DNA of 64,000 nt from Chryseolinea lacunae. Lineage in GTDB: Bacteria > Bacteroidota > Bacteroidia > Cytophagales > Cyclobacteriaceae. Under the pieces are notes generated by a model. It was not told where the DNA came from, did not search any database, and saw only the letters and a list, made by a program, of their open reading frames with translations. The position numbers and the translations under genes were made by a program. Shown here piece after piece: positions 1 through 9,114 of the stretch (its first letter is position 1; every line of letters starts with the position of its first letter). Where the stretch lies: positions 247,303 through 311,302 of the forward strand of contig NZ_JAERRB010000008.1 of the NCBI RefSeq assembly GCF_016735595.1, written 5' to 3'.

Positions 1-819
1 AGTGTCGATGTGGCCTATGGCTTCCCGCTGGGCAACACAAAAGTTGACATCGCCGCCGTCACCGAAACACTCACTTCCAAACTGCGCATCGTAAGCTTAC
101 CCGACCTCAAGCCCATCGACGGCGCGGGCATCGACATGTTTGTGGGCGAGCAAGGTGAACACTTTCGCGAACCCCTGGGCGTGGCTCTCTACAAACATTC
201 CACATCCGGAAAGTTCTATGCCTTTGTTACCCGCAAAAGCGGTCCAACCGATAGCACCTATGTGTGGCAATATTTACTGGAAGCAAAAGACGGCACCATA
301 ACGGCCACCGTTGCACGCAAGTTTGGAACGTTTAGCGCCAAGAAAAAAATTGATGCCATCGCGGTCGATGCCGAACTGGGCTATGTCTATTATGCAGACG
401 AAGGCACCGGCGTGCGCAAGTACCATGCAGACCCGGATAAGGGCAACGCCGAACTCGCCTTGTTTGCCGGCGAAGGATTTGCCGGCGATCAGAAAGGTAT
501 TTCCATCTATAAAGTGAACGACGGCACAGGCTACATTCTCGTGTCGGACCAGCAGGCCCATCGCTTTCAAATCTTTCCCCGCGAAGGTGCACCCTCAAAT
601 CCGCATCAGCATACGCTCATCAAAACCGAAGAGCTCATCGCCCGTCACAGCGATGGTTCTGACGTGAGCAACGCCACACTCAACCCCACCTTTCAAGCGG
701 GAATGTTTCTGGCTATGTCGGCCGATCGCACGTTTCAATTATATCGTTGGGAAGACATCGCTGTCAACCTGAAGATTGCGCCCAATGGTGTGCCCAGAGA
801 TACTGTTAAAAACATGTGA
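1..819 (+). CDS. 3-phytase, beta-propeller type (5' end cut by window)
   Basis: The frame is open from base 1, so the true start lies outside the window; a GTG at base 10 is not a convincing start because coding sequence precedes it. The visible ~272 residues match the C-terminal two thirds of beta-propeller phytases, which release phosphate from phytate (inositol hexakisphosphate) with calcium in the active site, normally outside the cell or in the periplasm. Diagnostic blocks are YVYYADEGTGVRKY followed by an ADPD calcium-type turn, the GFAGDQKGISIY strand and ILVSDQQAHRFQIF, each a propeller blade with acidic residues. The protein ends on a short polar tail. No linked phosphate transporter is visible. 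Family assignment is firm; secretion is inferred from the family because the signal region is missing. Confidence 0.9.
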   Translation, partial: SVDVAYGFPLGNTKVDIAAVTETLTSKLRIVSLPDLKPIDGAGIDMFVGEQGEHFREPLGVALYKHSTSGKFYAFVTRKSGPTDSTYVWQYLLEAKDGTITATVARKFGTFSAKKKIDAIAVDAELGYVYYADEGTGVRKYHADPDKGNAELALFAGEGFAGDQKGISIYKVNDGTGYILVSDQQAHRFQIFPREGAPSNPHQHTLIKTEELIARHSDGSDVSNATLNPTFQAGMFLAMSADRTFQLYRWEDIAVNLKIAPNGVPRDTVKNM

Positions 820-856
820 CGCCTTCACGTCAGACATGCAAGGTGATTGACTCCAT

Positions 857-1072
857 TCAATTCCTGCACATCAACACGCGATAGAACATCTGCACGCGCA
901 GCAGATATTGATATCCTTTCAGGCGGCTGATACGACCCTGGCTGGCGGGATCCGAAATCGGAAACGTAAAGATGTTCTCGTCTCTCACGAAAGGTTCTGC
1001 ATTGCCCGTCCAGAGTTTCGGTGTGGTGTCAACATATTGTTTGACCGCCAGCACCAGGCTGATCCGTTCCAT
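857..1072 (-). CDS. small hypothetical protein (71 aa)
   Basis: A 71-residue frame on the minus strand, convergent with the phytase. I recognise no family. The sequence reads like a genuine protein: it begins MERISLVLAVKQYVD, has evenly mixed charged and hydrophobic residues, and ends with an aromatic, basic segment. An AGGAGG-like stretch lies about 20 bases before the ATG, rather far for a ribosome site. No signal peptide or membrane segment. It could be a chance frame; the opposite strand has a weaker alternative frame starting at 972. Confidence 0.4.
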   Translation of the reverse strand: MERISLVLAVKQYVDTTPKLWTGNAEPFVRDENIFTFPISDPASQGRISRLKGYQYLLRVQMFYRVLMCRN

Positions 1073-1341
1073 ACTTGTTGTTATTAAACCTCCTCATCAC
1101 ACATCAAAAATCATACACCTCATCCTCCCGCGTGTTAATGCGCTGAGAACTACCCATTATCAAGAAACAAACCGGCCCGGTGGGGAGATTGTTTCCGGGT
1201 TGAGAAGATTTATCTACTCACAACCACACACGCGCTCATCACCGCATAACTCCGGTGCCTGAAATTCGCTGCCCGGTCGGCATTTTTTTGTAGCTTGCTT
1301 CTGTGCCCAATGCACCCAACCGAAACCACAACCTTTACGCT

Positions 1342-2274
1342 ATGACTACTCGCAGAGATGCCCTGAGAACCCTGGGATTGCTCACCGGCGCTGCGGCCCT
1401 TGCGCCACAGCTCGCCTTTTCGAAACCGGAAAAGAAAACCACTGGCACCTTCAAGTTCTGCCTGAACACCAGCACCATCAGCGGCCAGAAACCCGGCCTG
1501 CAAAAGTATATCGACATTGCCGCCCGCGCCGGCTACGACAGCCTGGAACTGTGGGTGCAGGATGTGAAAGCTTTCAAAGACTCAGGCAATTCACTGAAGA
1601 CCCTTAAGAAAGTTCTCGACGATAGTCACCTTACCGTTGAAGACGCCATCGGCTTTGCCCCCTGGATGGTAGACGACGATGCACAACGCAAGCAGGGCTT
1701 TGCGCAAATGAAAGAAGAAATGTTGATGATGGCCGAGCTGGGATGCAAACGCATTGCCGCGCCGTCGTCGGGCGTGAAGAGCGACACTACACTCGATCTT
1801 TACAAAGTAGGCGAACGCTACAAGGCACTGCTTGACCTGGGGCGTGAAACCGGTGTGATGCCGCTGCTTGAATTCTGGGGATCGTCGCCCGTGTTCTATC
1901 ATTTTGGACAGGCCCTCATGGCGGCGGCCGCAGCCAATGACCCCGATGCACGCATCCTTCCCGATGTGTATCACCTCTTCCGCGGTGGTTCGGGCTTCGA
2001 CTGCCTCAAGATGGTGAGCGGTCACCTCATCGACGTGATTCACCTGAACGACTATCCCGGCAACATTGCGCGCACCGAGCAAAAAGATTCGCACCGCGTT
2101 TATCCTGGTGATGGCGTGGCGCCCCTGAAACAAATTCTCACCGACCTCGCCAACATGGGCGGCACCAAAGTGCTTTCGCTCGAACTGTTCAACGGCGACT
2201 ATTGGAAGCAAGATGCCCTTGTGGTGGCTAAAACTGGTTTAGAAAAAATGAGGAAAGCTGTGGCATTGATCTAA
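1342..2274 (+). CDS. Tat-exported sugar phosphate isomerase/epimerase-like TIM-barrel protein
   Basis: A 310-residue member of the AP-endonuclease-2/xylose-isomerase-like TIM-barrel superfamily (PF01261). The start at 1342 is chosen over an in-frame ATG at 1303 because it places a textbook twin-arginine signal at the very N-terminus (TTRRDALRTLGLL, then an Ala-rich hydrophobic stretch). Barrel metal ligands appear in the usual places: Glu in PLLEFWG, His in DVIHLNDYPG, and Glu in LSLELFNGDYW near the C-terminus. Such proteins isomerise, epimerise or cleave oxidised sugars and inositols in the periplasm; the exact substrate is unknown. A second secreted TIM barrel at 62674 sits in an operon with a GMC dehydrogenase, which suggests that this one may also act on oxidised sugars. 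A terminator follows. Confidence 0.85.
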   Translation: MTTRRDALRTLGLLTGAAALAPQLAFSKPEKKTTGTFKFCLNTSTISGQKPGLQKYIDIAARAGYDSLELWVQDVKAFKDSGNSLKTLKKVLDDSHLTVEDAIGFAPWMVDDDAQRKQGFAQMKEEMLMMAELGCKRIAAPSSGVKSDTTLDLYKVGERYKALLDLGRETGVMPLLEFWGSSPVFYHFGQALMAAAAANDPDARILPDVYHLFRGGSGFDCLKMVSGHLIDVIHLNDYPGNIARTEQKDSHRVYPGDGVAPLKQILTDLANMGGTKVLSLELFNGDYWKQDALVVAKTGLEKMRKAVALI

Positions 2275-2298
2275 CCACACACATCCATCAGAAATACA

Positions 2299-2336
2299 AA
2301 AGCCAGGTTCTCAAAAAGAATCTGGCTTTCTTATTT
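2299..2336. terminator. bidirectional terminator between convergent genes
   Basis: A 13-bp stem (2299-2311 with 2317-2329, one G-U pair) with a 5-base A-rich loop, followed by a T-rich run. It lies between the end of the TIM-barrel gene and the end of the convergent histidine kinase gene. The A-run on the left side allows it to work in both directions. Confidence 0.8.
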
Positions 2337-2381
2337 TATCCTTACCTGTCTTCTGTCCAGGCATACATTCTTCTGCACGTT

Positions 2382-5300
2382 TCACAGTGAAGACTCCAAT
2401 GCATCTATTTCCTCCTGCAAACCCCGGAGAAGCATGGCACTTTGTTTTTCGAAACGGAGGTAGAGGCTATCGTGGTTCTTGCCGGGCTCGGCATGAAGAC
2501 GACGCGCAATTTCCTCAAGCGTGTGTTCAAATTCCTGATCGCCCAGGAGCCGCACCGACGTTCTTATTTTATGAAGCGTGTGATGATATTGTTCGGCGTC
2601 GCCCGTGGTTTTTAACAGCGTCACCGAGTGACGGGCTTCGTTCACGTTCTTCAGAATCATCACGGCCAGCTCGCGCTTAAATTCCGGGTTGCCTTCGGTG
2701 TAGAGGTCCAGGTCTTTCGACCAGGTGAGTGGTGCAGCCATCGCTTCGTGTTCCACTTCCACGATGTAGTGCGACAGCTTGGCGCGAAGGTCTTGCGGGT
2801 CGAAGGGTTTGCTGATGTAGTCGTTCATACCACAGTCGAAAGCCTTCTGGCGTATCTCCAGCATGGCCGAGGCGGTGAGGGCAATGATGGGCACGGTTTT
2901 GAAATAGGGATCGGCCATGTCCCTGATTTTGCGGGCGGCGGTGTAGCCGTCCATCACGGGCATTTGCAGATCCATGAGCACCAGTGAGTAGCCCTTGCGT
3001 TGTATGAACTCCAGGGCTTCCTGCCCGTTGCCGGCGAAGTCTACTTCAATGCCCCACTTCTTCAGGAAGTTGTTGGCCACCACCTGGTTCACACGGTTGT
3101 CTTCCACCAGCAACACTTTTGCTTTCAGGGCTTCGAGGTCGCGCACCACCACGGGGCCAACGACGGCAAAGGCGTCGGCGTCGCCCTCTTCCAGCACCAC
3201 CACAACGGTGAACGTGGAGCCATAGCCCGGCACACTCTCCACCACAATGGTGCCGCCCATGAGGGCCACAATGCGCTTGGTGATGGCCAGTCCTAAGCCG
3301 GTGCCGCCATACTTGCGCGTGGTATCGGAACTGGCTTGCGAGAAGCTTTCGAAGATGTGGTCGATCTGATGTTTCTCTAACCCGATGCCACTGTCTTTCA
3401 CACTCAGTGTGAGCCGGTGGCCGTTGTCTTGCCGCACCGCCGAAACATCGAGCACCACGTAGCCACGCTCGGTGAATTTGATGGCGTTGCCCACCAGGTT
3501 AGTCACCACCTGGTTGAGGCGCACGGGGTCGCCCTTCATCGTGCGCGGCACGTCGTCGTTATAGTGCAGGTCGAGGCGTATGTTTTTTTCCTGTGCCCGT
3601 TTGCCATACATGGTGGTGAGGTTGGTCAGCATTTCATAGAGGTTGAAGTGAATGCTTTCCAACGTGATCTTGCCCGCTTCAATTTTGCTGAAGTCGAGTA
3701 TGTCGTTGATGATGCCCAGCAGGTTTTCGCCCGAGAACTTGAGCAGGCGCAGACTTTCCAACTGGTCTTCGCGCGGTTCGCTCTCGAGCAGGATGTTGGT
3801 GAGGCCGATCACAGCGTTCATGGGTGTGCGAATTTCATGGCTCATGGTAGACAGAAACTGCGACTTGGCCAGGGTTGCCTCTTCGGCTTTTTCTTTTGCT
3901 TCGATGAGGGCGATCTCGGCCTTCTTGCGGATGGTGATGTCGCGCGCGGCCGTCTGCACAGCCACCAGTGTGCCGTCGTCGTCAACGATGGGTTGGGTTG
4001 AGGCCTCTACCCACAAATAGCTTCCATCCTTCTTCTGCATGCGAAAGTGTGAGTGATGGTTCACTTCCTTGTGACTCGGTTTGTCTTTGGCCACCGACAG
4101 CGCGTCCGTCACATCGTCGGGGTGAATGAGGTAGAACCCGATCTGGCCAATCAACTCCGAAGGCTCATAGCCCAGCAGGTCGGTGACCGACGGCGACACG
4201 TAGGTGTACATGCCGTCGGGACTTTGCAGGGCGATGAAGTCGGATGTGTTTTCGGATACCAGGCGATATTTGCGTTCGCTGTCGGCGAGTGCTTCTTCGG
4301 CCTGTTTGCGGTCGGTAATGTCGCGGTTGATGGCCTGGATGCCGACAATGTTTCCCTGATCATCAACAATGGGATTGGAGTGGGCTTCCATCCACACATA
4401 GTGACCGTGCTTATGCCGAAGACGGAAATAGGGATTGGTCACTTTCTTTCCTTTCGCGGCAATGTCGCTGGGCACTTCCAGCCGCGCCACATCGTCGGGG
4501 TGAACAAGTTCGATGCCCGCGCGGCCCACCAGTTCTTCGGGCTCGTAGCCCAACACCCGCGTGATGGCCGGCGACAGGTATTCAAATTTATTGTCGAGCG
4601 AAAACATGGCAATGATGTCCTGCGAATTTTCCGACAGCAGCCGGTGCAGGCGTTCGCTCTTTTCCAGGTTGGTTTGCAGGGCCAGGGTGTAGTCGAGATA
4701 GGACTTCACTTCTTCCTGCGACGCCTGCAACTCTTCGTTCATGGCGCCCAGCGAACTATTGGAATCCTGCAGGTCTTCGTTTGCCTTGCGCAGGTCGCGT
4801 GTCTTCTCTTCGACGGTTGTTTCGAGGGTGTCGTTGGCGCGTTGCAGCGAAGCGATGAGCTGATGATTTTGTTCCTGCACACGCTGAATGGTGATGAACG
4901 CCAGCAACGACGTGATGGCGATGAGCACAAGCGAACTATACACCAGCCATTCCGTTGACGTGGTGATGTTTTTCAACTGCGCCTGCCGCGCCTTCAGCAA
5001 CCCCGACTCGCGCGCGTCGATGTGCTCGATGGCGTCGTTCATCTGTTGTCGTGCCTCGCTGGAGGCGCGAAACGAATTACCCGAAAACACAGTGGCCGCC
5101 GAGTCGCTCCCCCCGCGAAATGCAAGCTCGATGTCGCGAAGGCGTCGATCAACAATGGGCACAATGGTGGTGGCGATGAAGGCCTTCTGCACGGCATTGT
5201 CGGCGGTGAGCTGGCGAACGTCTTCGAGCTTTTCTGTGAGGCTGTCGGTGGCCTGCCGGTAGGCGCGGCTATAGGAGGTGTCGCCTGTGATGAGGAAACC

Positions 5301-5492
5301 ACGCTGGTTGGTTTCCACGTCGTTGAAATGCGCCAAGACGCGATACGATTCGTGGATGACCTTGCCGGTATGGTCCACCCAAAACTGGGCTTCACGCTTT
5401 TCGAGATAACCATAGTAGGCCACCACCGACGTGATCACACAAAGGCCGAACGACAAAATCAAAAGCTTCTTGACCGTATCTGCTTTCTTCAT
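2382..5492 (-). CDS. hybrid sensor histidine kinase (CHASE3-PAS-PAS-HisKA-HATPase-REC-HPt)
   Basis: A 1036-residue membrane hybrid kinase. The start at 5492 puts [11 protein letters not shown] directly ahead of the first transmembrane helix; an upstream in-frame ATG at 5570 would add an unlikely 26-residue leader. Order: TM helix (~10-30), periplasmic CHASE3 four-helix sensor with the typical [12 protein letters not shown] motif, second TM (~190-212), coiled coil, two PAS domains with PAC tails (~300-415, ~430-545), HisKA with phospho-acceptor His552 in [12 protein letters not shown], HATPase with N and G boxes ([12 protein letters not shown]), a receiver with Asp841 in [11 protein letters not shown], and a C-terminal HPt domain with His974 in [12 protein letters not shown] complete phosphorelay is therefore on one chain. 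It must pass phosphate to a separate regulator; none is adjacent. The ligand is unknown. Confidence 0.95.
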   Translation of the reverse strand: MKKADTVKKLLILSFGLCVITSVVAYYGYLEKREAQFWVDHTGKVIHESYRVLAHFNDVETNQRGFLITGDTSYSRAYRQATDSLTEKLEDVRQLTADNAVQKAFIATTIVPIVDRRLRDIELAFRGGSDSAATVFSGNSFRASSEARQQMNDAIEHIDARESGLLKARQAQLKNITTSTEWLVYSSLVLIAITSLLAFITIQRVQEQNHQLIASLQRANDTLETTVEEKTRDLRKANEDLQDSNSSLGAMNEELQASQEEVKSYLDYTLALQTNLEKSERLHRLLSENSQDIIAMFSLDNKFEYLSPAITRVLGYEPEELVGRAGIELVHPDDVARLEVPSDIAAKGKKVTNPYFRLRHKHGHYVWMEAHSNPIVDDQGNIVGIQAINRDITDRKQAEEALADSERKYRLVSENTSDFIALQSPDGMYTYVSPSVTDLLGYEPSELIGQIGFYLIHPDDVTDALSVAKDKPSHKEVNHHSHFRMQKKDGSYLWVEASTQPIVDDDGTLVAVQTAARDITIRKKAEIALIEAKEKAEEATLAKSQFLSTMSHEIRTPMNAVIGLTNILLESEPREDQLESLRLLKFSGENLLGIINDILDFSKIEAGKITLESIHFNLYEMLTNLTTMYGKRAQEKNIRLDLHYNDDVPRTMKGDPVRLNQVVTNLVGNAIKFTERGYVVLDVSAVRQDNGHRLTLSVKDSGIGLEKHQIDHIFESFSQASSDTTRKYGGTGLGLAITKRIVALMGGTIVVESVPGYGSTFTVVVVLEEGDADAFAVVGPVVVRDLEALKAKVLLVEDNRVNQVVANNFLKKWGIEVDFAGNGQEALEFIQRKGYSLVLMDLQMPVMDGYTAARKIRDMADPYFKTVPIIALTASAMLEIRQKAFDCGMNDYISKPFDPQDLRAKLSHYIVEVEHEAMAAPLTWSKDLDLYTEGNPEFKRELAVMILKNVNEARHSVTLLKTTGDAEQYHHTLHKIRTSVRLLGDQEFEHTLEEIARRLHAEPGKNHDSLYLRFEKQSAMLLRGLQEEIDALESSL

Positions 5493-5746
5493 CTCACATT
5501 CTTCTTTAGGAAACCGAATACATGATTTCAACAACCACCCCGCGGATGCCGTCTGCCCTGCTACAAACATTTCATGGTTGGGAAACCGTTATGCGTCACC
5601 CCGACGCACACATCACCAATGAATTAAAAATCCCGGCCACCCAAAATGAGACCAGAAACGGAATAGCAAGAAAACGAGCTAGTTGAAAATTAGGAAAAGA
5701 TTGGGGAATTGGCAAGGGGAATAAACGGAGTGGGCGGTTTGGCGCT

Positions 5747-5914
5747 TCACAATTTCATAAAAGCATCCCAGTCGAAGTTCTGCAGATATTTCTTTGTTTC
5801 CTCAGCCTTCTTCAACACATAGGGGTCGTTCAGATAACGATTCGCATCTTCCTTAGACATGAACCGCTTCTTGTTAGCTTTCACAGAAGGATTTTTTGAT
5901 GCTGGTTTGTTCAT
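5747..5914 (-). CDS. small hypothetical protein (55 aa), partner of the DUF6934 gene
   Basis: A 55-residue frame starting MNKPASKNPSVKANKKR and ending NFDWDAFMKL. The N-terminal third is lysine-rich and probably disordered; the rest is a predicted charged helix (SKEDANRYLNDPYVLKKAEETK is split here by function only: acidic start, then Lys/Glu-rich). It lies 41 bases downstream of the DUF6934 gene on the same strand, so the two are very likely cotranscribed. No known family is recognised. A small charged protein next to a globular one recalls antitoxin-toxin or effector-adaptor pairs, but that is inference from layout alone. The gene is easily missed by size cut-offs. Confidence 0.65.
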   Translation of the reverse strand: MNKPASKNPSVKANKKRFMSKEDANRYLNDPYVLKKAEETKKYLQNFDWDAFMKL

Positions 5915-5955
5915 ACTGCCGTATTTACATTAAAGTTAGCAATTTCAAAGGGCCT

Positions 5956-6390
5956 TTACCATGAAGCCATCATAATTTTGATTTTTCCGAAAGACTTCTC
6001 CTTCACACCTACCAAACCAAACACGCGATACCTTGATTGTATTGCTGCTAGATTATTGGAAATCATCATCCGATACAGTCTGTTTCTGGCCGGGGTGTTT
6101 CCGCGTGCTACAACGTAGGCGTCGCGATGGTACTCACAAAATACATCAACCGAACGCGCAACGGTCGCCAACACTTTGTCTCGGTCACCATTTTCTGTAA
6201 TCGCATCATCTCTCAATTGTCTTGTCTCACTGTCTACTTCCCCAAGCGACAAATTAAATACTTGTATCGGCTCAGCCTGCACAAGTCTATACGTAATATT
6301 TTTGAGGATCCTGCCACGGCGCCCCACACTATAAAATGTGTACGACAAATGCTCATCGTCAGGACGAATCGAATAGTACGACAAGTTCAT
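5956..6390 (-). CDS. DUF6934 family protein
   Basis: A 144-residue protein of the Bacteroidota family DUF6934, recognised from the pattern of an Asn/Gly turn followed by DKVLATVARSV and then the basic patch NTPARNRLYRMMI. An in-frame ATG at 6447 exists, but the one at 6390 (MNLSYYSIRPD) matches the usual family beginning, so I chose it. No signal or membrane segment; cytoplasmic. The function of the family is unknown. It leads an operon with the 55-residue gene downstream. Its upstream region holds a periodic palindrome array at 6505-6616 that could be its operator. Family call fairly sure from memory; role unknown. Confidence 0.75.
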   Translation of the reverse strand: MNLSYYSIRPDDEHLSYTFYSVGRRGRILKNITYRLVQAEPIQVFNLSLGEVDSETRQLRDDAITENGDRDKVLATVARSVDVFCEYHRDAYVVARGNTPARNRLYRMMISNNLAAIQSRYRVFGLVGVKEKSFGKIKIMMASW

Positions 6391-6788
6391 AACAACGTCA
6401 TTAATAATGGGACAACAAACGACTGTTGTACAAGAATAGTCGCTCACACTGAAAAAATCTTGCAGTCTAAATATCGGGCTATGCGAGTTGTGTCCGTATC
6501 CTTACTGTGCGTGTCTCCTTCACAGCACTGTGCAGGTGTCTTCCTCAACCTGTGCACTTCTCCTTCACAGTACTGTGCGTGTCTTGTCCACAGGCTGTGC
6601 GTGGTGTTCGCTACGGTAAGGGTAGAAATAGTTTGCCGGGCTGGTGTTCCGGAAAATGCAGGGCGGGTAATTTTGTATTTCCCGGCAAGGGTAAAAATGG
6701 ATATTCCAAAAACAAAGAAGCCCAACACCAACACCCCTTGTGCCAGTATTGAGCTTCTGTTTTTAAAGCTTGTGAAATGTCTATGCGT
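6391..6788. other. 398-bp intergenic region between the GMC module and the DUF6934 operon
   Basis: All flanking genes are on the minus strand. The region holds the 22.5-bp repeat array. A 96-codon open frame (6444-6734, minus) spans it and begins with a hydrophobic run, but its second half is just the translated repeat with scattered Cys and His, so I do not call it a gene. Promoters for the DUF6934 operon must lie here; no clean TAnnTTTG box was found next to the chosen start. Confidence 0.5.
6505..6616. repeat. five 22-23 bp imperfect tandem repeats containing CACAG/CTGTG dyads
   Basis: Five consecutive units begin with CTGTGC at 6505, 6528, 6550, 6573 and 6595. Their junctions form palindromes: CACAGCACTGTG (6521-6532), a degenerate copy (6544-6554), perfect CACAGTACTGTG (6566-6577) and CACAGGCTGTG (6589-6599). 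The centres are 22.5 bases apart, close to two helical turns, so all boxes would face the same side of DNA. The array lies 115-226 bases upstream of the DUF6934 start and downstream of the GMC module, with no credible gene across it. This looks like a cooperative operator array or iteron-like site rather than CRISPR (units too short, no spacers). Confidence 0.75.
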
Positions 6789-7388
6789 TTATGTTGCCCA
6801 GGTTTTTCCGTTGCCGGCTTCTTTCAGGGGGATGCAGCCTTTGTATGATCCGGGCACGGCTTCGTATTGGAGCACTTGGGTGGCGCCTGGTTTTGAGGTG
6901 AAGAAGCCCAGCAGGGTCAGCTCTTTGGTCATGAGAATGAAGGAGCGTTTGGGTGCGGGCTTGCCGGGTTCGGGCTTGCGGTTGCGTTCTTCTTCTACGG
7001 CTGCATCGTGGATCTTTTTCACGAAGGCGGCTTGTTGTTCGGGACTCAGTTCGATGAAGATGTCGCCGTGTTCCTGTTTGGCGGCGGCGTCAAATTCTGC
7101 GAGGCCTTTGGTGTAGTGCTCCTGGGTGTCGGCGTCGTAGACGTCTTTCAGCATCAGGTCGATGAAGGCGGGCACGCCGGTTTCGGAGGCTCCGGGGGTG
7201 TCGGTCTTGGGAATAATGATGTCGGCCACGAGGCTCACCAGGGTGCCCTGCGGTTCGGTCAGGAACACGGGCTTCCAGTTGATGGTGGGCTTGGCTGCGC
7301 AGCCGTTCAGGATGCCCATGATGGCCGGTGCGGACACCATGCCGCCCATCATGAGGGCTGTGCGCTTCAATGCTTCTCTGCGATCCAT
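6789..7388 (-). CDS. gluconate 2-dehydrogenase subunit 3 family protein (Tat gamma subunit)
   Basis: A 199-residue member of the gluconate 2-dehydrogenase subunit 3 family (PF13618). In FAD-dependent glucose and gluconate dehydrogenases this small subunit carries the Tat signal and takes the signal-less catalytic subunit out of the cytoplasm as a hitch-hiker. Visible: MDRREALKRTALMMGG, a twin-arginine motif, then a hydrophobic stretch ending in a possible lipobox (ILNGC), so the mature complex may be lipid-anchored. The core motif DIIIPKTDTPGASETGVPAF is typical of the family, and the C-terminal PGSYKGCIPL resembles the terminal YKGC of relatives. It is 22 bases downstream of the GMC gene on the same strand. 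A paralogue with the reverse gene order is at 60373. Confidence 0.9.
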   Translation of the reverse strand: MDRREALKRTALMMGGMVSAPAIMGILNGCAAKPTINWKPVFLTEPQGTLVSLVADIIIPKTDTPGASETGVPAFIDLMLKDVYDADTQEHYTKGLAEFDAAAKQEHGDIFIELSPEQQAAFVKKIHDAAVEEERNRKPEPGKPAPKRSFILMTKELTLLGFFTSKPGATQVLQYEAVPGSYKGCIPLKEAGNGKTWAT

Positions 7389-7410
7389 AGTAAATGTTGA
7401 ATGGGTTCGG

Positions 7411-9114
7411 TTAAATGTTTTGCTTTTTCAGTTCGCTCACAGCGTGGTCTACCGCGCGGGCGGTGAAGGCCATGTAGCCGAGCGATGGATTGTGACAGGC
7501 CGATGATGCCATGAACGAGCCGTCGGTGACGTACACATTCTTGCAGGCATGCACCTGGTTAAATTTGTTGAGCACCGATGTCTTCGGGTCTTTGCCCATG
7601 CGGGCCGTTCCCATTTCGTGGATGCCAAGACCGATGCCGGTTTCGCGGTCGTAGGGCGTCACGTTTTTGAAGCCCGCGGCGGTGAGCATTTCTACGGCAT
7701 CGCCCGACATGTCTTTGCGCATCTTTATTTCGTTGTCGCGCAAGATGGCGTCGAACGTTAAGGTGGGCAAGCCGTGTTTGTCTTTCACTTCTTTATTGAT
7801 CTTCACATAGTTGTCGTGGTTGGGCAAGATCTCGCCGAAGCCCCCCATGCCCACGGTCCACTTGCCGGGCGACGATATGGCGGCTTTCAGTTCGGCACCA
7901 AGGCCAAGTTCTTTCACCTGTGCTGCCCATCCCTGACGGCTGGCCGATCCCTGGTAGCCGAAGCCGCGGATGTAGTCGCGTTTGTCGGTGCCATAGTTTC
8001 TGTAGCGTGGAATGTAGAAGCCGTTGGCTCTGCGGCCAAAGTAATATTGATCGCCATAGCCTTCCACTTCGGCGCTGGCGCCCACGGCCAGGTGATGGTC
8101 CATGATGTTGTGGCCCAGTTCGCCGCTGTCGTTTCCAAAGCCGTTCTGAAAACGGTTGGAGATGGAGTTCATCATGATGAAGGCGGAGCCGAAGGTGGAT
8201 GCACAGAGGAATATCACTTTGGCAAAGAAGTCTTCCGTTTTGCCGGTCTCGGCATCGAGCACGCGCACGCCGGTGGCTTTGCCCTTCTTCTCGTCGTAGA
8301 TCAGTTCATAGACGATGGAGTTGGGGCGCAGCGTCATGTTGCCGGTTTTCTCTGCCGCGGGGAGCGTTGACGAGTTGCTGCTGAAGTAGCCACCATAAGG
8401 GCACCCGCGCGAACACAGGTTGCGATACTGACACGTGCCGCGTTGCGGGCTGTGTGGTAGCGGTGCCGTGGCGTGGGCCACGCGGCCGATGGTGAGGAGG
8501 CGGCCGAATTTATCTTTCAATGATTTCTTGAGGTCGATCTCCACGCAGTTCAACTCCATGGGAGGAAGAAACTGGCCGTCGGGAAGCTGGGGTATGTTTT
8601 CTACCTGACCGCTCACGCCTACGAATTTCTCCACGTAGTCGTACCACGGTTCGATTTCTTTATAACGCACGGGCCAGTCCACGGCGATGCCGTCTTTGGC
8701 GTTGGCTTCAAAATCGAGGTCGCTGAGGCGGTAGCTTTGGCGGCCCCACATGATGGAGCGACCGCCCACGTGATAGCCCCGCATCCAGTCGAAGCGGTTT
8801 GTTTCGGTGTAGGGGTTTTCGAGGTCGTTCACAAACCAGTGCTTGGTGCTTTGCGACACCGTGTAGCCGGTGCGAGCCTGCTTGGCTTGTTGTTTCAGAT
8901 CTTCCTGCGTGGGCTTGCCGCCGTAGGCGATGTCCCAGGGATCTTTTGTGGCTGTAGGGTAGTCGGGGTGCTTCACCATTCTGCCGCGTTCCAACACCAG
9001 GGTCTTGAGACCCTTTTCGGTAAGTTCCTTTGCGGCCCAGCCGCCACTGATGCCCGTGCCCACCACAATAGCGTCGTAGGTGTTCTGCTTTTCAGCCTCT
9101 GTGTTCAAGTTCAT
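7411..9114 (-). CDS. GMC oxidoreductase, FAD/[3Fe-4S] dehydrogenase catalytic subunit
   Basis: A 567-residue GMC-family flavoenzyme that oxidises an alcohol or sugar hydroxyl. Start 9114 (MNLNTEAEKQ) puts the Rossmann motif VVGTGISGG about 15 residues in; there is no signal peptide, in line with export together with the Tat subunit downstream. Cys228, Cys234 and Cys238 (CQYRNLCSRGC) have exactly the C-x5-C-x3-C spacing that holds a [3Fe-4S] cluster in the Burkholderia FAD-glucose dehydrogenase catalytic subunit. The C-terminal active-site His lies in GIHEMGTARMG and the Asn in CHNPSLG. No cytochrome subunit is nearby, so the electron acceptor is unknown. Substrate unknown; glucoside 3-dehydrogenation is a reasonable guess for this Bacteroidota type. 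Confidence 0.92.
   Translation of the reverse strand: MNLNTEAEKQNTYDAIVVGTGISGGWAAKELTEKGLKTLVLERGRMVKHPDYPTATKDPWDIAYGGKPTQEDLKQQAKQARTGYTVSQSTKHWFVNDLENPYTETNRFDWMRGYHVGGRSIMWGRQSYRLSDLDFEANAKDGIAVDWPVRYKEIEPWYDYVEKFVGVSGQVENIPQLPDGQFLPPMELNCVEIDLKKSLKDKFGRLLTIGRVAHATAPLPHSPQRGTCQYRNLCSRGCPYGGYFSSNSSTLPAAEKTGNMTLRPNSIVYELIYDEKKGKATGVRVLDAETGKTEDFFAKVIFLCASTFGSAFIMMNSISNRFQNGFGNDSGELGHNIMDHHLAVGASAEVEGYGDQYYFGRRANGFYIPRYRNYGTDKRDYIRGFGYQGSASRQGWAAQVKELGLGAELKAAISSPGKWTVGMGGFGEILPNHDNYVKINKEVKDKHGLPTLTFDAILRDNEIKMRKDMSGDAVEMLTAAGFKNVTPYDRETGIGLGIHEMGTARMGKDPKTSVLNKFNQVHACKNVYVTDGSFMASSACHNPSLGYMAFTARAVDHAVSELKKQNI

Noticed and set aside
6505..6616. Possible CRISPR array
   Set aside because: Units are 22-23 bases with no unique spacers; the repeats abut each other.
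6444..6734. Minus-strand 96-codon frame starting with a hydrophobic run
   Set aside because: Half of it is the translated 22-bp repeat; no ribosome site, and the amino-acid pattern is repeat-driven.
6127..7116. Long plus-strand frame across the DUF6934 gene, the repeat array and the Tat subunit gene
   Set aside because: It lies antisense to two well-supported genes and has the uneven composition of a shadow frame.
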